NCBI RefSeq assembly: GCF_030546575.1
Contig: NZ_JAUOTN010000003.1
Coordinates: 186,001 to 250,000, forward strand
DNA length: 64,000 nucleotides
Direction: 5' to 3'
Source of the DNA: Pontibacter coccineus
Lineage (GTDB): Bacteria > Bacteroidota > Bacteroidia > Cytophagales > Hymenobacteraceae
In this document: positions 43,939 through 52,511 of the stretch, piece by piece
Layout of the letters: each line of letters starts with the position of its first letter
Position numbering within the stretch: the stretch's first letter is position 1
Program-made: the position numbers and the translations under genes
The notes under the pieces: generated by a model
What the model saw: the letters and a program-made list of their open reading frames with translations, nothing else
The model's database searches: none
Told to the model about the DNA's origin: nothing

Positions 43939-44505
43939 ATGACTTCTGACAGTACCGACCTGCTAAGCATAAGACCCACCTCAGATGAGGCTGCTTTTGA
44001 GCAGCTATATGATGAGTACCACCAAAAAGTATACTTCTACTTCCGCAAACAGACCCACTCCGAGTTCATGGCCGAGGAGCTTGTACAGCTAACCTTCATC
44101 AAACTGTGGAAGCACCTGGAGCGCCTCTCCGACGACGCGCCCATTTCCTCCCAGATCTTCCGGATAGCCCGCACCACGCTCATCGATACCTTGCGGAAAC
44201 AAGCAGTGGAGCGCGAGGCCCTGCAACACGCCCAGCTTCCCGGAGAACATACCTATACCGAAAACACCGTGTACGCCCACTGCCTGCAGGAGGACATTCA
44301 GGCGGCGGTGGAAAAACTGCCGCCGGTGCGCAAAAAGGTTTTCCAGCTTAGTCGTTTCCAGGGCCTCTCGTACCAGGACATCGCCCGGGAACTTTCCATC
44401 TCCACCAAAACAGTGGAAGACCACCTCACGAAAGCCACCAAACATTTGAAATTGCTCCTCAGGTATAGTCACGTGCTGCTGTGGACCTGGCTCGGCTCAT
44501 GTTAA
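43939..44505 (+). CDS. ECF-subfamily RNA polymerase sigma-70 factor, PUL 3
   Basis: A 188-residue sigma factor; ATG at 43939 is preferred over the GTG just before it. Region 2: FEQLYDEYHQKVYFYFRKQ, EFMAEELVQLTFIKLWKHL. Region 4: VEKLPPVRKKVFQLSRFQG, LSYQDIARELSISTKTVEDHLTKATKHLK, which holds the -35-recognising HTH. It has the usual length for the Bacteroidota FecI-like group. It is followed by a FecR gene (63 bp) and then a SusC/SusD pair, so it should drive PUL 3 when released by the anti-sigma factor. Its own promoter was not identified. Confidence 0.94.
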   Translation: MTSDSTDLLSIRPTSDEAAFEQLYDEYHQKVYFYFRKQTHSEFMAEELVQLTFIKLWKHLERLSDDAPISSQIFRIARTTLIDTLRKQAVEREALQHAQLPGEHTYTENTVYAHCLQEDIQAAVEKLPPVRKKVFQLSRFQGLSYQDIARELSISTKTVEDHLTKATKHLKLLLRYSHVLLWTWLGSC

Positions 44506-44568
44506 ATAATTGTTTCCGGCAGGGGACAGGCTGCTGAGGATCGTATTCACTGTGTTTAGATACCACAA

Positions 44569-45624
44569 ATGGACTCACACCAGCTAGAGCGATTTCTGCA
44601 AAACAAAGCCAGTGCCAGCGAAGCCAAAGCGGTGGCCCGGTATCTGGAAGAAAGCCCGGCTGCACTCGAGCGATGCCTGCCGGAATCAGAATGGGAGCAA
44701 ACCAACAGCAGGCTGTGGCTAAAAGAAAAGGCGTCGCGGCGTATGCTGCGGCACATACAGCGCGAAGTAGGTGTGCATGGCAAAAGCTACTGGAACCTGC
44801 GCATAACTGCCGCTGCCGCTTCCATTGTGCTGGGCCTTTTCCTGATTGGGCAGCTATACCTTAACCGCACACCTGACAGCACCTCAGTCGCGGCGGCAAG
44901 CGATATAACAAAGGGTGTATTTGCTGTAAAGGTGAACAATTCCCTTCGGTCGGTAGCCTTTATGCTGGAAGACGGCTCGGCAGTGGAGTTGCTTCCCGGG
45001 GCGGAGGTCACCTACCCGCAGCCTTTTGTACAGGGAGACCGGCGCATGCTATACCTCAGAGGCGAGGCCGTATTCAACGTAGCCAAAGACAGCTTACGTC
45101 CCTTCACCGTGCAGGCTGGCGGACTGGCAACCACTGCGCTCGGCACTTCCTTTAAAGTAAAGGCACCCGGCGGCGGCAAACCGGTGCTAATACAACTCTA
45201 TACCGGCAAGGTGGTCATAAAAGCGGCCTCCGAAGCCCTTAAGCAAAAGGTGAAAGAAGTATACCTGACACCCGGCCAGCAACTCGAGCTGGATACAAAG
45301 AATCTGGTAGGGCGGGTCAGCCATATAGTGACGGCGAACAAAAAACCTGAAAGGGGAACTTCCCTGCCCACTGATGAAGAAGGCAGCATGACCATCAACG
45401 GTGACGTGATTGATTTTAGTAAGTGCCCATTGCCTGAGGTGCTGGATAAGCTTTCCAAATTATACGCACATGACATCCGGTATAGGCAGGCCGACATTGC
45501 CAAGATCAACTTTACCGGTAAAATAAGCACTAGCGATTCACTGGAACGGGTGTTAAAGACCATCGCGGTGCTCAACGAGCTTCAACTGAAAAAGGGGCAG
45601 AACAGCTACCGCATCAGGAAATAA
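44569..45624 (+). CDS. FecR-family anti-sigma factor with C-terminal DUF4974 domain, PUL 3
   Basis: A 351-residue inner-membrane protein. The N-terminal cytoplasmic helices (LERFLQNKASASEAKAVARYL) bind sigma; one transmembrane helix lies at about 79-97 (AAAASIVLGLFLIGQLYL). The periplasmic FecR domain has FMLEDGSAVELLPGAEVTYP, RMLYLRGEAVFNVAKD, FTVQAGGLATTALGTSF and QLYTGKVVI. The C-terminal DUF4974 part (SKCPLPEVLDKLSKLYAHDI, FTGKISTSDSLERVL) is an STN-like fold thought to contact the outer-membrane transducer. It holds the upstream sigma factor until a signal arrives from SusC. The neighbouring SusC, however, lacks its own STN domain. Confidence 0.93.
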   Translation: MDSHQLERFLQNKASASEAKAVARYLEESPAALERCLPESEWEQTNSRLWLKEKASRRMLRHIQREVGVHGKSYWNLRITAAAASIVLGLFLIGQLYLNRTPDSTSVAAASDITKGVFAVKVNNSLRSVAFMLEDGSAVELLPGAEVTYPQPFVQGDRRMLYLRGEAVFNVAKDSLRPFTVQAGGLATTALGTSFKVKAPGGGKPVLIQLYTGKVVIKAASEALKQKVKEVYLTPGQQLELDTKNLVGRVSHIVTANKKPERGTSLPTDEEGSMTINGDVIDFSKCPLPEVLDKLSKLYAHDIRYRQADIAKINFTGKISTSDSLERVLKTIAVLNELQLKKGQNSYRIRK

Positions 45625-45715
45625 ATCAGACACATAAAAATTGCTCCGTCAGTCGACGGATGAAGCGTTCTGGCAACAGGACGTAAGGGGAAATCTTTAT
45701 CCAAACACATACACT

Positions 45716-48700
45716 ATGAGCGTAAAGTTTACCAGGAAAGGCAGGCCGATCTGGCCCAAAGTCCTATTGTTTTTCATGCTGACTGCCCTGTACGGGCACA
45801 GCAGTTACGGCCAAAGCGCGCCCGAGCAGGTAGTAGGGGTGGTGCAGGATGCGGGCGGTGACGCACTCATCGGCGTGTCGGTACTGGCCAAAAATGAAAG
45901 TACCGGCCAGACCAGCGGCACCACCTCCAATGCAGCAGGCATGTTCTCGTTCAGCAGGCTGCCGCTCGGCGGTCCGTATACCTTCTCCTTCAGCTACATC
46001 GGTTTCGAGCCGCAGGCGCTTACCGGATATACCTTAGCGGAAGGGGAGAAGGTATCGCTTATGGTTAAGCTGAAAGTAGCCGAGTCGAAACTCAACGAGG
46101 TGGTGGTGATCGGCTATGGTCAGAACACGCGCCGCAACATCACCACGGCCATCTCCAGCGTCAACCCGGCCGATGTGGCTGATCGCAACGTGCCGAGTGC
46201 CAACCAGTTGCTGCAGGGCCAGGTAGCGGGCGTGAACCTGACAGTGAGCAATGGGACGCCCGGTGGCGCTTCCCGCGTCAACATCCGTGGCGTGAGCTCG
46301 ATCAACGGCGACAACGAACCGCTGTACGTGGTGGACGGTATTCCGATCTCCAAAGCGCGGGCCAGCTATAACTATACCGGGGAGTTCATCCAGGACCCGC
46401 TCTCGCTGATTAACCCATCCGACATTGAGTCCATTGAGGTACTGAAAGATGCCGCTTCGGCCGCCATTTACGGTAGCCGCGCTGCCAACGGCGTCATCCT
46501 GATCACGACTAAACAGGGGCGCAAAGGCGAGCCGAAGATCTCGGTTTCGCAGGTGTCGGGTATCCAAATGATGCCTAAAAAACTGAACCTGCTCAACCCG
46601 CAGGAATACATTAGCCTGCAGCAGGAGGCCGTAGGTAACTACAACCGCGACCTGAACCTGAGCCCGGGCAAAAGCGGCTACATCGACATCAACAAAGTGC
46701 TGGGCAACGTGCCTGCCGATCCGTATGATGTGAACTGGCAGGATCTGATCATCAACGAGGGCGCAGCAACGCACCAAACGGATTTTTCCTTCAGTGGCTC
46801 CAGCAACACTGTGAAATACTATACCTCGGTAGGCTATCAGAACCTGGAAGGCCTGTTGAAGAACAGCGCCCTGGAACGCTACTCGCTGCGCACCAACCTG
46901 GATTTCACCCCGAACAAAGTCCTCAATTTTGGCCTCCGGTTCGGCGGTAACTATACCAACAGCTCCTCGGCCCCCAACGGCGACCAGGGTACGGCGCTCT
47001 TCCAGCGCTCGCTCGAGCAGCGCCCCTACGACCGTATTTACAAAGACGACGGCACGTTCAACATCGGCGGGAAAGACATCCTGCGTCACAACGGGGTGCA
47101 AGTGTTGGAAAACGACCTGATCGAAGACAAAAACTACCAGGCGCTGATCAACCTGTATGGTAACGTCAACTTCCTCCAATACTTTACCTGGCACACGGCC
47201 TACAACGCCGAGCTTCGCTTTGGCCGCGGTTTCCGCCACCAGACGCGCCTGCACCCCTACGCTTCCGGCAAAGGCCTGACCATCGATACGCGCGGCAACC
47301 GGGTGTCGCAGAACATTGACAACACACTGACCTTCTTCAAGAGCTGGGGCGGAGACCTGAACACCGAAGCCATGATGGGCTATACCTACTACCAGGACGC
47401 CTATGATTTCAACAACGCGCAGGGCACCGAGTTTCCGTCGGATGACTTCAGGCACATTACCTCTGCCACGGTCACGACGGCAAGCGGCGACGCCAACAAG
47501 TATGCGATGGAGTCTTACCTCGGGCGGGTACAGCTGGATTACAAAGGCCGTTACTTCCTGTCGTCTTCGCTGCGCTACGATGGTTCTTCCAAGTTCCACA
47601 AAGACAACCGCTACGCCTATTTCCCTTCCGTGTCTGCAGGCTGGGTGTTCACGAGCGAGAATTTCTTCCCGACAGCAGAATGGCTGGAGTTTGGCAAGCT
47701 GCGTGCCAGCTGGGGCAAGACCGGCAACCAGGACGGCATCGGGATTTACAGCTACATGCCGCTGGCCTCCGGCGGGTATAACTACGGTGCCGAGACAGGC
47801 CTTTCGGTTACCTCGCTGGGCAACCTAAACCTGAAGTGGGAGACCACCCGGCAGACAAACTTCGGTCTGGATCTCTCATTCCTGAACGGCCGACTGGCGC
47901 TTACCTATGACTACTTCATTAAGAATACCGACGATCTGCTCTACAACGTGCCGACGCTGGCTACGAGCGGTTTTACGCACCGCACCACCAACATCGGCTC
48001 CATGGAAAACAAGGGTCATGAGTTTACCCTTACCAGCGTCAACATTGAGCAGGAGGGCTTCCGCTGGAGTACCAGTCTGAACATGGCCTCTATCCGCAAC
48101 AAAGTAACCAGCCTGATCGGAAACGAGCCGATCCAGGTGGGTGGCTGGAACGCCATTATCCCGGGCAAGCCGCTGGGCGTGTTCTACGGGTATAAGCAGC
48201 AGGGTATTTACCAGCACATTGAAGAAATTCCCGAAGCCTTGCAGAAGCAGGGGGTACGCCCGGGCGATATGATCTTTGAAGATCGGGACGGCAACAACCT
48301 GATCAACTCGGCGGACCTGTCGGTGATCGGCAGCGCGCAGCCCGACCTGTACGGCGGCCTGACCAACAATGTGGAGGTTGGCAACTTTGACATCTCGCTC
48401 TTTGCCACCTTCTCCCTTGGCAACGAGATTGCCGCCGCCTGGCGCTCCGGCCTGGACCACATGGGTGGCCGCGATTACAACCAGGTGCGGGACACTTACG
48501 AAAACCGCTGGACCGGACCGGGCACCAGCAACGACGTGCCGCGTGCCACCAAAAGCGCCTATAACATGAAGAACAGCAGCTACTTCGTGGAAGATGCATC
48601 CTACCTGCGCATCAAGAACCTGACCATCGGCTACAAGCTGCCTGCTTCTATGCTGCAAAAGCTGGCTGTACAGCAGGCGCGGGTATACTTATCCGGCACT

Positions 48701-48838
48701 AACCTCTATACCTTCACCGGTTACAGCGGCTACGATCCGGAGGCTTCCAGCTCGCTCGACGCCCGCTCGTTTGGTATCGACAACCTGGTGACGCCACAGC
48801 CACGCGCCTTTATGGCCGGGATCAATGTAAGTTTCTAA
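45716..48838 (+). CDS. SusC/RagA-family TonB-linked outer-membrane transporter, PUL 3
   Basis: A 1040-residue protein. ATG at 45716 (MSVKFTRKGRPIWPKVLLFF) gives a good signal peptide; a longer frame from 45641 does not. Domains: carboxypeptidase-regulatory-like (VVGVVQDAGGDALIGVSVL, GMFSFSRLPLG), plug entry KLNEVVVIGYGQN, plug (SRVNIRGVSSINGDNEPLYV within the family position, then IESIEVLKDAASAAIYGSRAA) and a barrel ending RAFMAGINVSF. No STN domain separates the signal peptide from the regulatory-like domain, although sigma/FecR genes lie upstream. GC content is clearly higher than in PUL 1 and PUL 2. The SusD partner follows at 18 bp. Confidence 0.95.
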   Translation: MSVKFTRKGRPIWPKVLLFFMLTALYGHSSYGQSAPEQVVGVVQDAGGDALIGVSVLAKNESTGQTSGTTSNAAGMFSFSRLPLGGPYTFSFSYIGFEPQALTGYTLAEGEKVSLMVKLKVAESKLNEVVVIGYGQNTRRNITTAISSVNPADVADRNVPSANQLLQGQVAGVNLTVSNGTPGGASRVNIRGVSSINGDNEPLYVVDGIPISKARASYNYTGEFIQDPLSLINPSDIESIEVLKDAASAAIYGSRAANGVILITTKQGRKGEPKISVSQVSGIQMMPKKLNLLNPQEYISLQQEAVGNYNRDLNLSPGKSGYIDINKVLGNVPADPYDVNWQDLIINEGAATHQTDFSFSGSSNTVKYYTSVGYQNLEGLLKNSALERYSLRTNLDFTPNKVLNFGLRFGGNYTNSSSAPNGDQGTALFQRSLEQRPYDRIYKDDGTFNIGGKDILRHNGVQVLENDLIEDKNYQALINLYGNVNFLQYFTWHTAYNAELRFGRGFRHQTRLHPYASGKGLTIDTRGNRVSQNIDNTLTFFKSWGGDLNTEAMMGYTYYQDAYDFNNAQGTEFPSDDFRHITSATVTTASGDANKYAMESYLGRVQLDYKGRYFLSSSLRYDGSSKFHKDNRYAYFPSVSAGWVFTSENFFPTAEWLEFGKLRASWGKTGNQDGIGIYSYMPLASGGYNYGAETGLSVTSLGNLNLKWETTRQTNFGLDLSFLNGRLALTYDYFIKNTDDLLYNVPTLATSGFTHRTTNIGSMENKGHEFTLTSVNIEQEGFRWSTSLNMASIRNKVTSLIGNEPIQVGGWNAIIPGKPLGVFYGYKQQGIYQHIEEIPEALQKQGVRPGDMIFEDRDGNNLINSADLSVIGSAQPDLYGGLTNNVEVGNFDISLFATFSLGNEIAAAWRSGLDHMGGRDYNQVRDTYENRWTGPGTSNDVPRATKSAYNMKNSSYFVEDASYLRIKNLTIGYKLPASMLQKLAVQQARVYLSGTNLYTFTGYSGYDPEASSSLDARSFGIDNLVTPQPRAFMAGINVSF

Positions 48839-48856
48839 TTTTTAACAGTGTATAAC

Positions 48857-50185
48857 ATGTTTCGAACATATAGACTAGTAACATTCAGCATGGCCCTGGG
48901 CGCAAGTGTCCTTTTCGCCTCGTGCAGCAAAGAACTGGATGTGACACCTGAAAGTGCCGTATCGCCTGACCAGATCACCGAAAGCAACGTCGGCTTCTTC
49001 CTCAACGGCCTGTACCGCGCCGCTACCCCCGAGCGGGACAATTACCTGATCAACGACATCCGGGGCGGCAACTATACCTGGACGCCGCTTTCGGGCAACA
49101 ACAGCGCCTACGGCCGCCTGATCACGGGCAATGGGGTAGACGACGGGCTGAGCTACTCCTCGTCGCTCTGGAAAAATACCTACCGGACCATTTACAGCGC
49201 CAACAACGTGATCCAGGCCTGCGACAAGCTGGGTGCACAGGGTAGTGTGAAAGTGGTGAAAGCCGAAGCGAGCTACCTCAGGGCCTACCTGTATTACCAG
49301 TTGGTAACCGCTTTTGGCGGCGTACCGTTGATCGTGGAGAACACTACCGAGAACCTGACCCGCAACACGGCCGACCAGGTATGGGAGCAGATCATCAAGG
49401 ATTTGGACTTTGCTATCGCAGAGGCCAAGCCGCTGAAAGAAGCCACCAACAAACGCGTGTCCAAAGAGGCGGCCATGGGATTAAAGGCACGGGTGCTCCT
49501 GGCAAGGGGCAACAAAGCGGAGGCCGCCCAGCTGGCGCAAAGCGTGATTCAGAGCAGCGGCCTGGGTCTGGTAGCCGATTACGGCAGCATCTTCCGTAAC
49601 ACGGCTGCTTCCCGCGAGGTGCTCTTTGCTTTCGCTAACCTCAAAACCGAAACCAACTTGCGCTTCTCCAGTTTGTTCTGGCCTTACGGCACCACCTGGG
49701 CCGGTTCCTACTTCGTGCAGCCTTCCACTGAAGTGCTGGAGTCGCTCTATACCCCTGACGATGTGCGCGGCACCGTGAACATCGACACCATTTACAATGC
49801 CGACAAAACCTATAACGTGATCGTGAGCAAGTACTGGGATGTGCAGCCGGTGATCGTGAGCCGCTTGTCGGAAATGTACCTGATCAGCGCCGAAGGACTG
49901 CCAATGGAGCAGGGCCTGGTATACCTGAATGCGCTTCGCAAGATCCGGGGCGTGGCGGAGTATACTGTAGCCGATTTTGCTTCGCCGGAAGCCTACCTGA
50001 ACGCGGTATTGGAAGAGCGCAGAAGAGAGCTCTACAGCGAAGGTTTTCTGTTCTTTGACCTGGTGCGCACGGGCAATGCGATCGACCTGCCCAATATTCA
50101 GAATACGAACCAGTATGTGCTGCCCCTACCCGGCGACCAGATCAACCTGTCGAACGGGGTGCTGACGCAAAACCAGGGCTATTAA
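48857..50185 (+). CDS. SusD/RagB-family surface lipoprotein, PUL 3
   Basis: A 442-residue lipoprotein; ATG at 48857 is used instead of the GTG at 48848. The signal ends in GASVLFASC (Cys at about 23). Landmarks: 'NVGFFLNGLYRAATPERDNY' near the start, VKAEASYLRAYLYYQLVTAFGGVPLIVENTT, EAAMGLKARVLLARGNKAEA, VSRLSEMYLISAEGLPMEQG and VLEERRRELYSEGFLFFDLVRTG. The total is shorter than the other two SusD proteins here. Function: glycan capture for the SusC barrel upstream. Confidence 0.95.
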   Translation: MFRTYRLVTFSMALGASVLFASCSKELDVTPESAVSPDQITESNVGFFLNGLYRAATPERDNYLINDIRGGNYTWTPLSGNNSAYGRLITGNGVDDGLSYSSSLWKNTYRTIYSANNVIQACDKLGAQGSVKVVKAEASYLRAYLYYQLVTAFGGVPLIVENTTENLTRNTADQVWEQIIKDLDFAIAEAKPLKEATNKRVSKEAAMGLKARVLLARGNKAEAAQLAQSVIQSSGLGLVADYGSIFRNTAASREVLFAFANLKTETNLRFSSLFWPYGTTWAGSYFVQPSTEVLESLYTPDDVRGTVNIDTIYNADKTYNVIVSKYWDVQPVIVSRLSEMYLISAEGLPMEQGLVYLNALRKIRGVAEYTVADFASPEAYLNAVLEERRRELYSEGFLFFDLVRTGNAIDLPNIQNTNQYVLPLPGDQINLSNGVLTQNQGY

Positions 50186-50286
50186 GCACAGTGATTAAAG
50201 TAGATTGATTGACTGAGGAGGGAGTCAACCGCAGGGGCGGCTCCTTTCTTTTTAACTTCCCAAACCACATGCAGATTAACCCAAAC

Positions 50287-51261
50287 ATGGTATTCAGAAA
50301 ACTCAGCTTCCTGGCGCTTGCGGCATGTATACTAACGGCCTGCCAGCCCACAAGACCGGAAGCCAGCCTCGGCGCTGCCACCACAGTGAAACCAGTGCTT
50401 CAGGATACAGCAGGCTGGAAGATCGACACCCTCTCCACGGGCTTTATCAGGTATAACTACACACGGTATTACGAGCCTTATACCTCGGCGCAGATCGTAA
50501 ATGTGCTGGAGGTAGACCTGGCATCCGGCAGGTATGATCTGGTGCTGGACAACGTGTTCCCGGAAGATTCTCTGTCGTCTGTGGCGGAAGCGCACCAGCC
50601 GGCGCTGGCGGCTGTTAACGGCACCTATTATGAACTTGTCGAAAACGGACAGTCTTCCTCTTTTTTCAAGGCGGATAACGAGATCAAAACCTCGGTGACC
50701 CTACCGACCGAACACAAGCTCTTCTGGAAGCACGAAGGCGCGTTTTATTACGATGGGGCAAAGAAACAAATGGGCATTGCCTACGGCGATAACGCTTCCT
50801 ACACGCAGATGCCTTATGCCAACATCATCTCGGGTTCACCGATGCTCATCTACGAGTACAAGCCGGTGGGCGAGACGTTTGCCAAGTCAGAGGACAAGCC
50901 CCTGGAGCAGCTCGACTACGAGCACCCTGACCGGCACCAGGGGGTGCGGCATCCGCGCACGGCCATCGCCACCGTGGGAAAGAACCGGGTCCTGCTCATC
51001 ACCGTTGATGGCCGCCACGCCGGCCAGTCCGCGGGTATGTCGGCTAAGGAGCTGACGCAGTTCATCCAAAAGTACTTCAACCCGGCCTATGCGCTTAACC
51101 TGGACGGCGGTGGCTCCACTACCATGTGGATCAGAGGAGAAGGCGTGATCAATTACCCAACCGACAACAAGCGCTTCGACCACTACGGCCAGCGCCGGAT
51201 CCGCAATTACATCATGGTAACAGAAAAGTCCGCGAACGCAGCTTCGGAGACAGAGAAGTAG
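50287..51261 (+). CDS. Phosphodiester glycosidase family lipoprotein (NAGPA/uncovering-enzyme domain)
   Basis: A 324-residue protein. ATG at 50287 (MVFRKLSFLALAACILTAC) gives a compact lipoprotein signal; ATG at 50269 is a possible alternative. The catalytic domain matches phosphodiester glycosidases: YTSAQIVNVLEVDLASGRYDLVL, ALAAVNGTYYEL, 'ANIISGSPMLIYE', HPRTAIATVGKNRVLLITVDGR in two segments, AGMSAKELTQFIQKYF and the signature ALNLDGGGSTTMWIRGEGVIN. The human homologue removes GlcNAc from GlcNAc-1-phospho-6-mannose diesters; bacterial relatives act on other glycosyl phosphodiesters. As a PUL lipoprotein next to a PHP phosphodiesterase, it probably cuts the sugar from a sugar-1-phosphodiester in the imported glycan. 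It is in one operon with its neighbours (24 bp to the next start). Confidence 0.9.
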   Translation: MVFRKLSFLALAACILTACQPTRPEASLGAATTVKPVLQDTAGWKIDTLSTGFIRYNYTRYYEPYTSAQIVNVLEVDLASGRYDLVLDNVFPEDSLSSVAEAHQPALAAVNGTYYELVENGQSSSFFKADNEIKTSVTLPTEHKLFWKHEGAFYYDGAKKQMGIAYGDNASYTQMPYANIISGSPMLIYEYKPVGETFAKSEDKPLEQLDYEHPDRHQGVRHPRTAIATVGKNRVLLITVDGRHAGQSAGMSAKELTQFIQKYFNPAYALNLDGGGSTTMWIRGEGVINYPTDNKRFDHYGQRRIRNYIMVTEKSANAASETEK

Positions 51262-51284
51262 CAGGTATCGATAAGAAAAAATGT

Positions 51285-52475
51285 ATGAAGCTACAGAAAT
51301 TAACCCCACTACTATTGGCCTGCTTGCTGGGATTCGGCGCAGAACTGCAGGCCCAGTCCGTGACAAAAGTTGAGGAGAAGGTGAAGCTGCCGGACATCCC
51401 CGGCTACCAGACACTGAAATGCGATTTCCACATGCACACAGTCTTCTCGGACGGGCACGTTTGGCCGTCTTTCCGGCTGTACGAGGCTGACCGCGATGGG
51501 CTGGACGCCATCTCCATCACCGAGCACATCGATTACGAAGGCTATCCGGACGAAATCAAGAAGGATTACAACAAGTCGCACCAGATCGCCACCGAGTCGG
51601 CCGCCAAAACCAACGTGCTGGTGATACAGGGGGTGGAAATCTCTCCCCGCGTGACGCCTTACCACCACAATGCCCTGTTTGTGAAGGACGCCAACAAACT
51701 CCCCGCCGACTACATGAAAGACGGGAAAAAGAAGTTTGTGATGAAGGACAACCCGACCGAAAAACAGCTGCTGGCCCCGTTCCGAGAGGCTAAAAAGCAG
51801 GGTGCCTTTATCTTTTACAACCATCCCAATTACCGGTGGTGGGACAAAGACAAGTATGGGCTGGACCTATTTTCAGACCTGCATCGGAAAATGCTTGCAG
51901 AAGGCTTGCTGCATGGCGTGGAGGTGGTGAACTCGGGCATTTACAACCTGGAGGCCCACCGCATGGCTGAAAAGTATAACCTGACCATGCTGGCCAACTC
52001 AGATGAGCACCGGGACATCAGCTATACCTACCGTCACTCGCACCGGCCCATGACGCTGGTCTTTGCCAAAGAACGCTCGGAGGAAGGAATCCGGGAAGCG
52101 CTGCAGGCGCGCCGCACGGCGGTATACTTCGACGATTACCTGGTGGGCCGTGAACCGGAACTGGACGCCTTTTTCAAAGCGTCCCTGGTTATAAAGGCCG
52201 AGAGAAGCACCCAACGCAACGTCGAGCCAGTCATCCGGATCCGCATTCAAAACAACTCGGACATCCCCTACGAAGTGACCTGCCAAAGCGATTATGACTT
52301 CGAAAATCTGCCGCTGGGTCGCGTCATGCTGAAGCCACATGAGACTACCACGCTGACATTGAAAACGCTGTGGCAGGAGGTGCAGGAAGTACCATTACGT
52401 TTTGAGGTGCAGAACGTGCTGGTGTCTCCGGAAAAAGCGCTTACTTCGGAGCTTCGGGTAAAGGTTAGTGAGTAG
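51285..52475 (+). CDS. Secreted PHP-domain phosphodiesterase (Sb-PDE-like)
   Basis: A 396-residue protein. ATG at 51285 gives a signal peptide (MKLQKLTPLLLACLLGFG, cleaved near ELQAQ). PHP-domain metal motifs in order: CDFHMHTVFSDGHVWP (His-x-His), ISITEHIDYE, VIQGVEISPRV with HH following, FIFYNHPNYRWWD, GVEVVNSGIYN and MLANSDEHRDIS. These give a trinuclear metal site, and the order matches the Sb-PDE type first seen in Sphingobium haloalkyl-phosphate breakdown. About residues 300-396 form a small beta domain. It is exported to the periplasm and encoded between the phosphodiester glycosidase and an isomerase. The natural substrate in this group is not established; a glycan phosphodiester is inferred. 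Confidence 0.88.
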   Translation: MKLQKLTPLLLACLLGFGAELQAQSVTKVEEKVKLPDIPGYQTLKCDFHMHTVFSDGHVWPSFRLYEADRDGLDAISITEHIDYEGYPDEIKKDYNKSHQIATESAAKTNVLVIQGVEISPRVTPYHHNALFVKDANKLPADYMKDGKKKFVMKDNPTEKQLLAPFREAKKQGAFIFYNHPNYRWWDKDKYGLDLFSDLHRKMLAEGLLHGVEVVNSGIYNLEAHRMAEKYNLTMLANSDEHRDISYTYRHSHRPMTLVFAKERSEEGIREALQARRTAVYFDDYLVGREPELDAFFKASLVIKAERSTQRNVEPVIRIRIQNNSDIPYEVTCQSDYDFENLPLGRVMLKPHETTTLTLKTLWQEVQEVPLRFEVQNVLVSPEKALTSELRVKVSE

Positions 52476-52511
52476 TAAGTAAGGTATAGCTACACTCTAA
52501 ATTTTAAACGT

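Noticed and set aside
43650..43979. 109-codon minus-strand frame overlapping the sigma factor start
   Set aside because: It overlaps the start of a well-supported gene, and its sequence is a frame-shifted reading of the ankyrin-like fragment.
46034..47599. 521-codon minus-strand frame opposite the PUL 3 SusC gene
   Set aside because: It is a shadow of a GC-rich gene with clear SusC domains; the translation is Arg/Val/His-rich and has no known motif.
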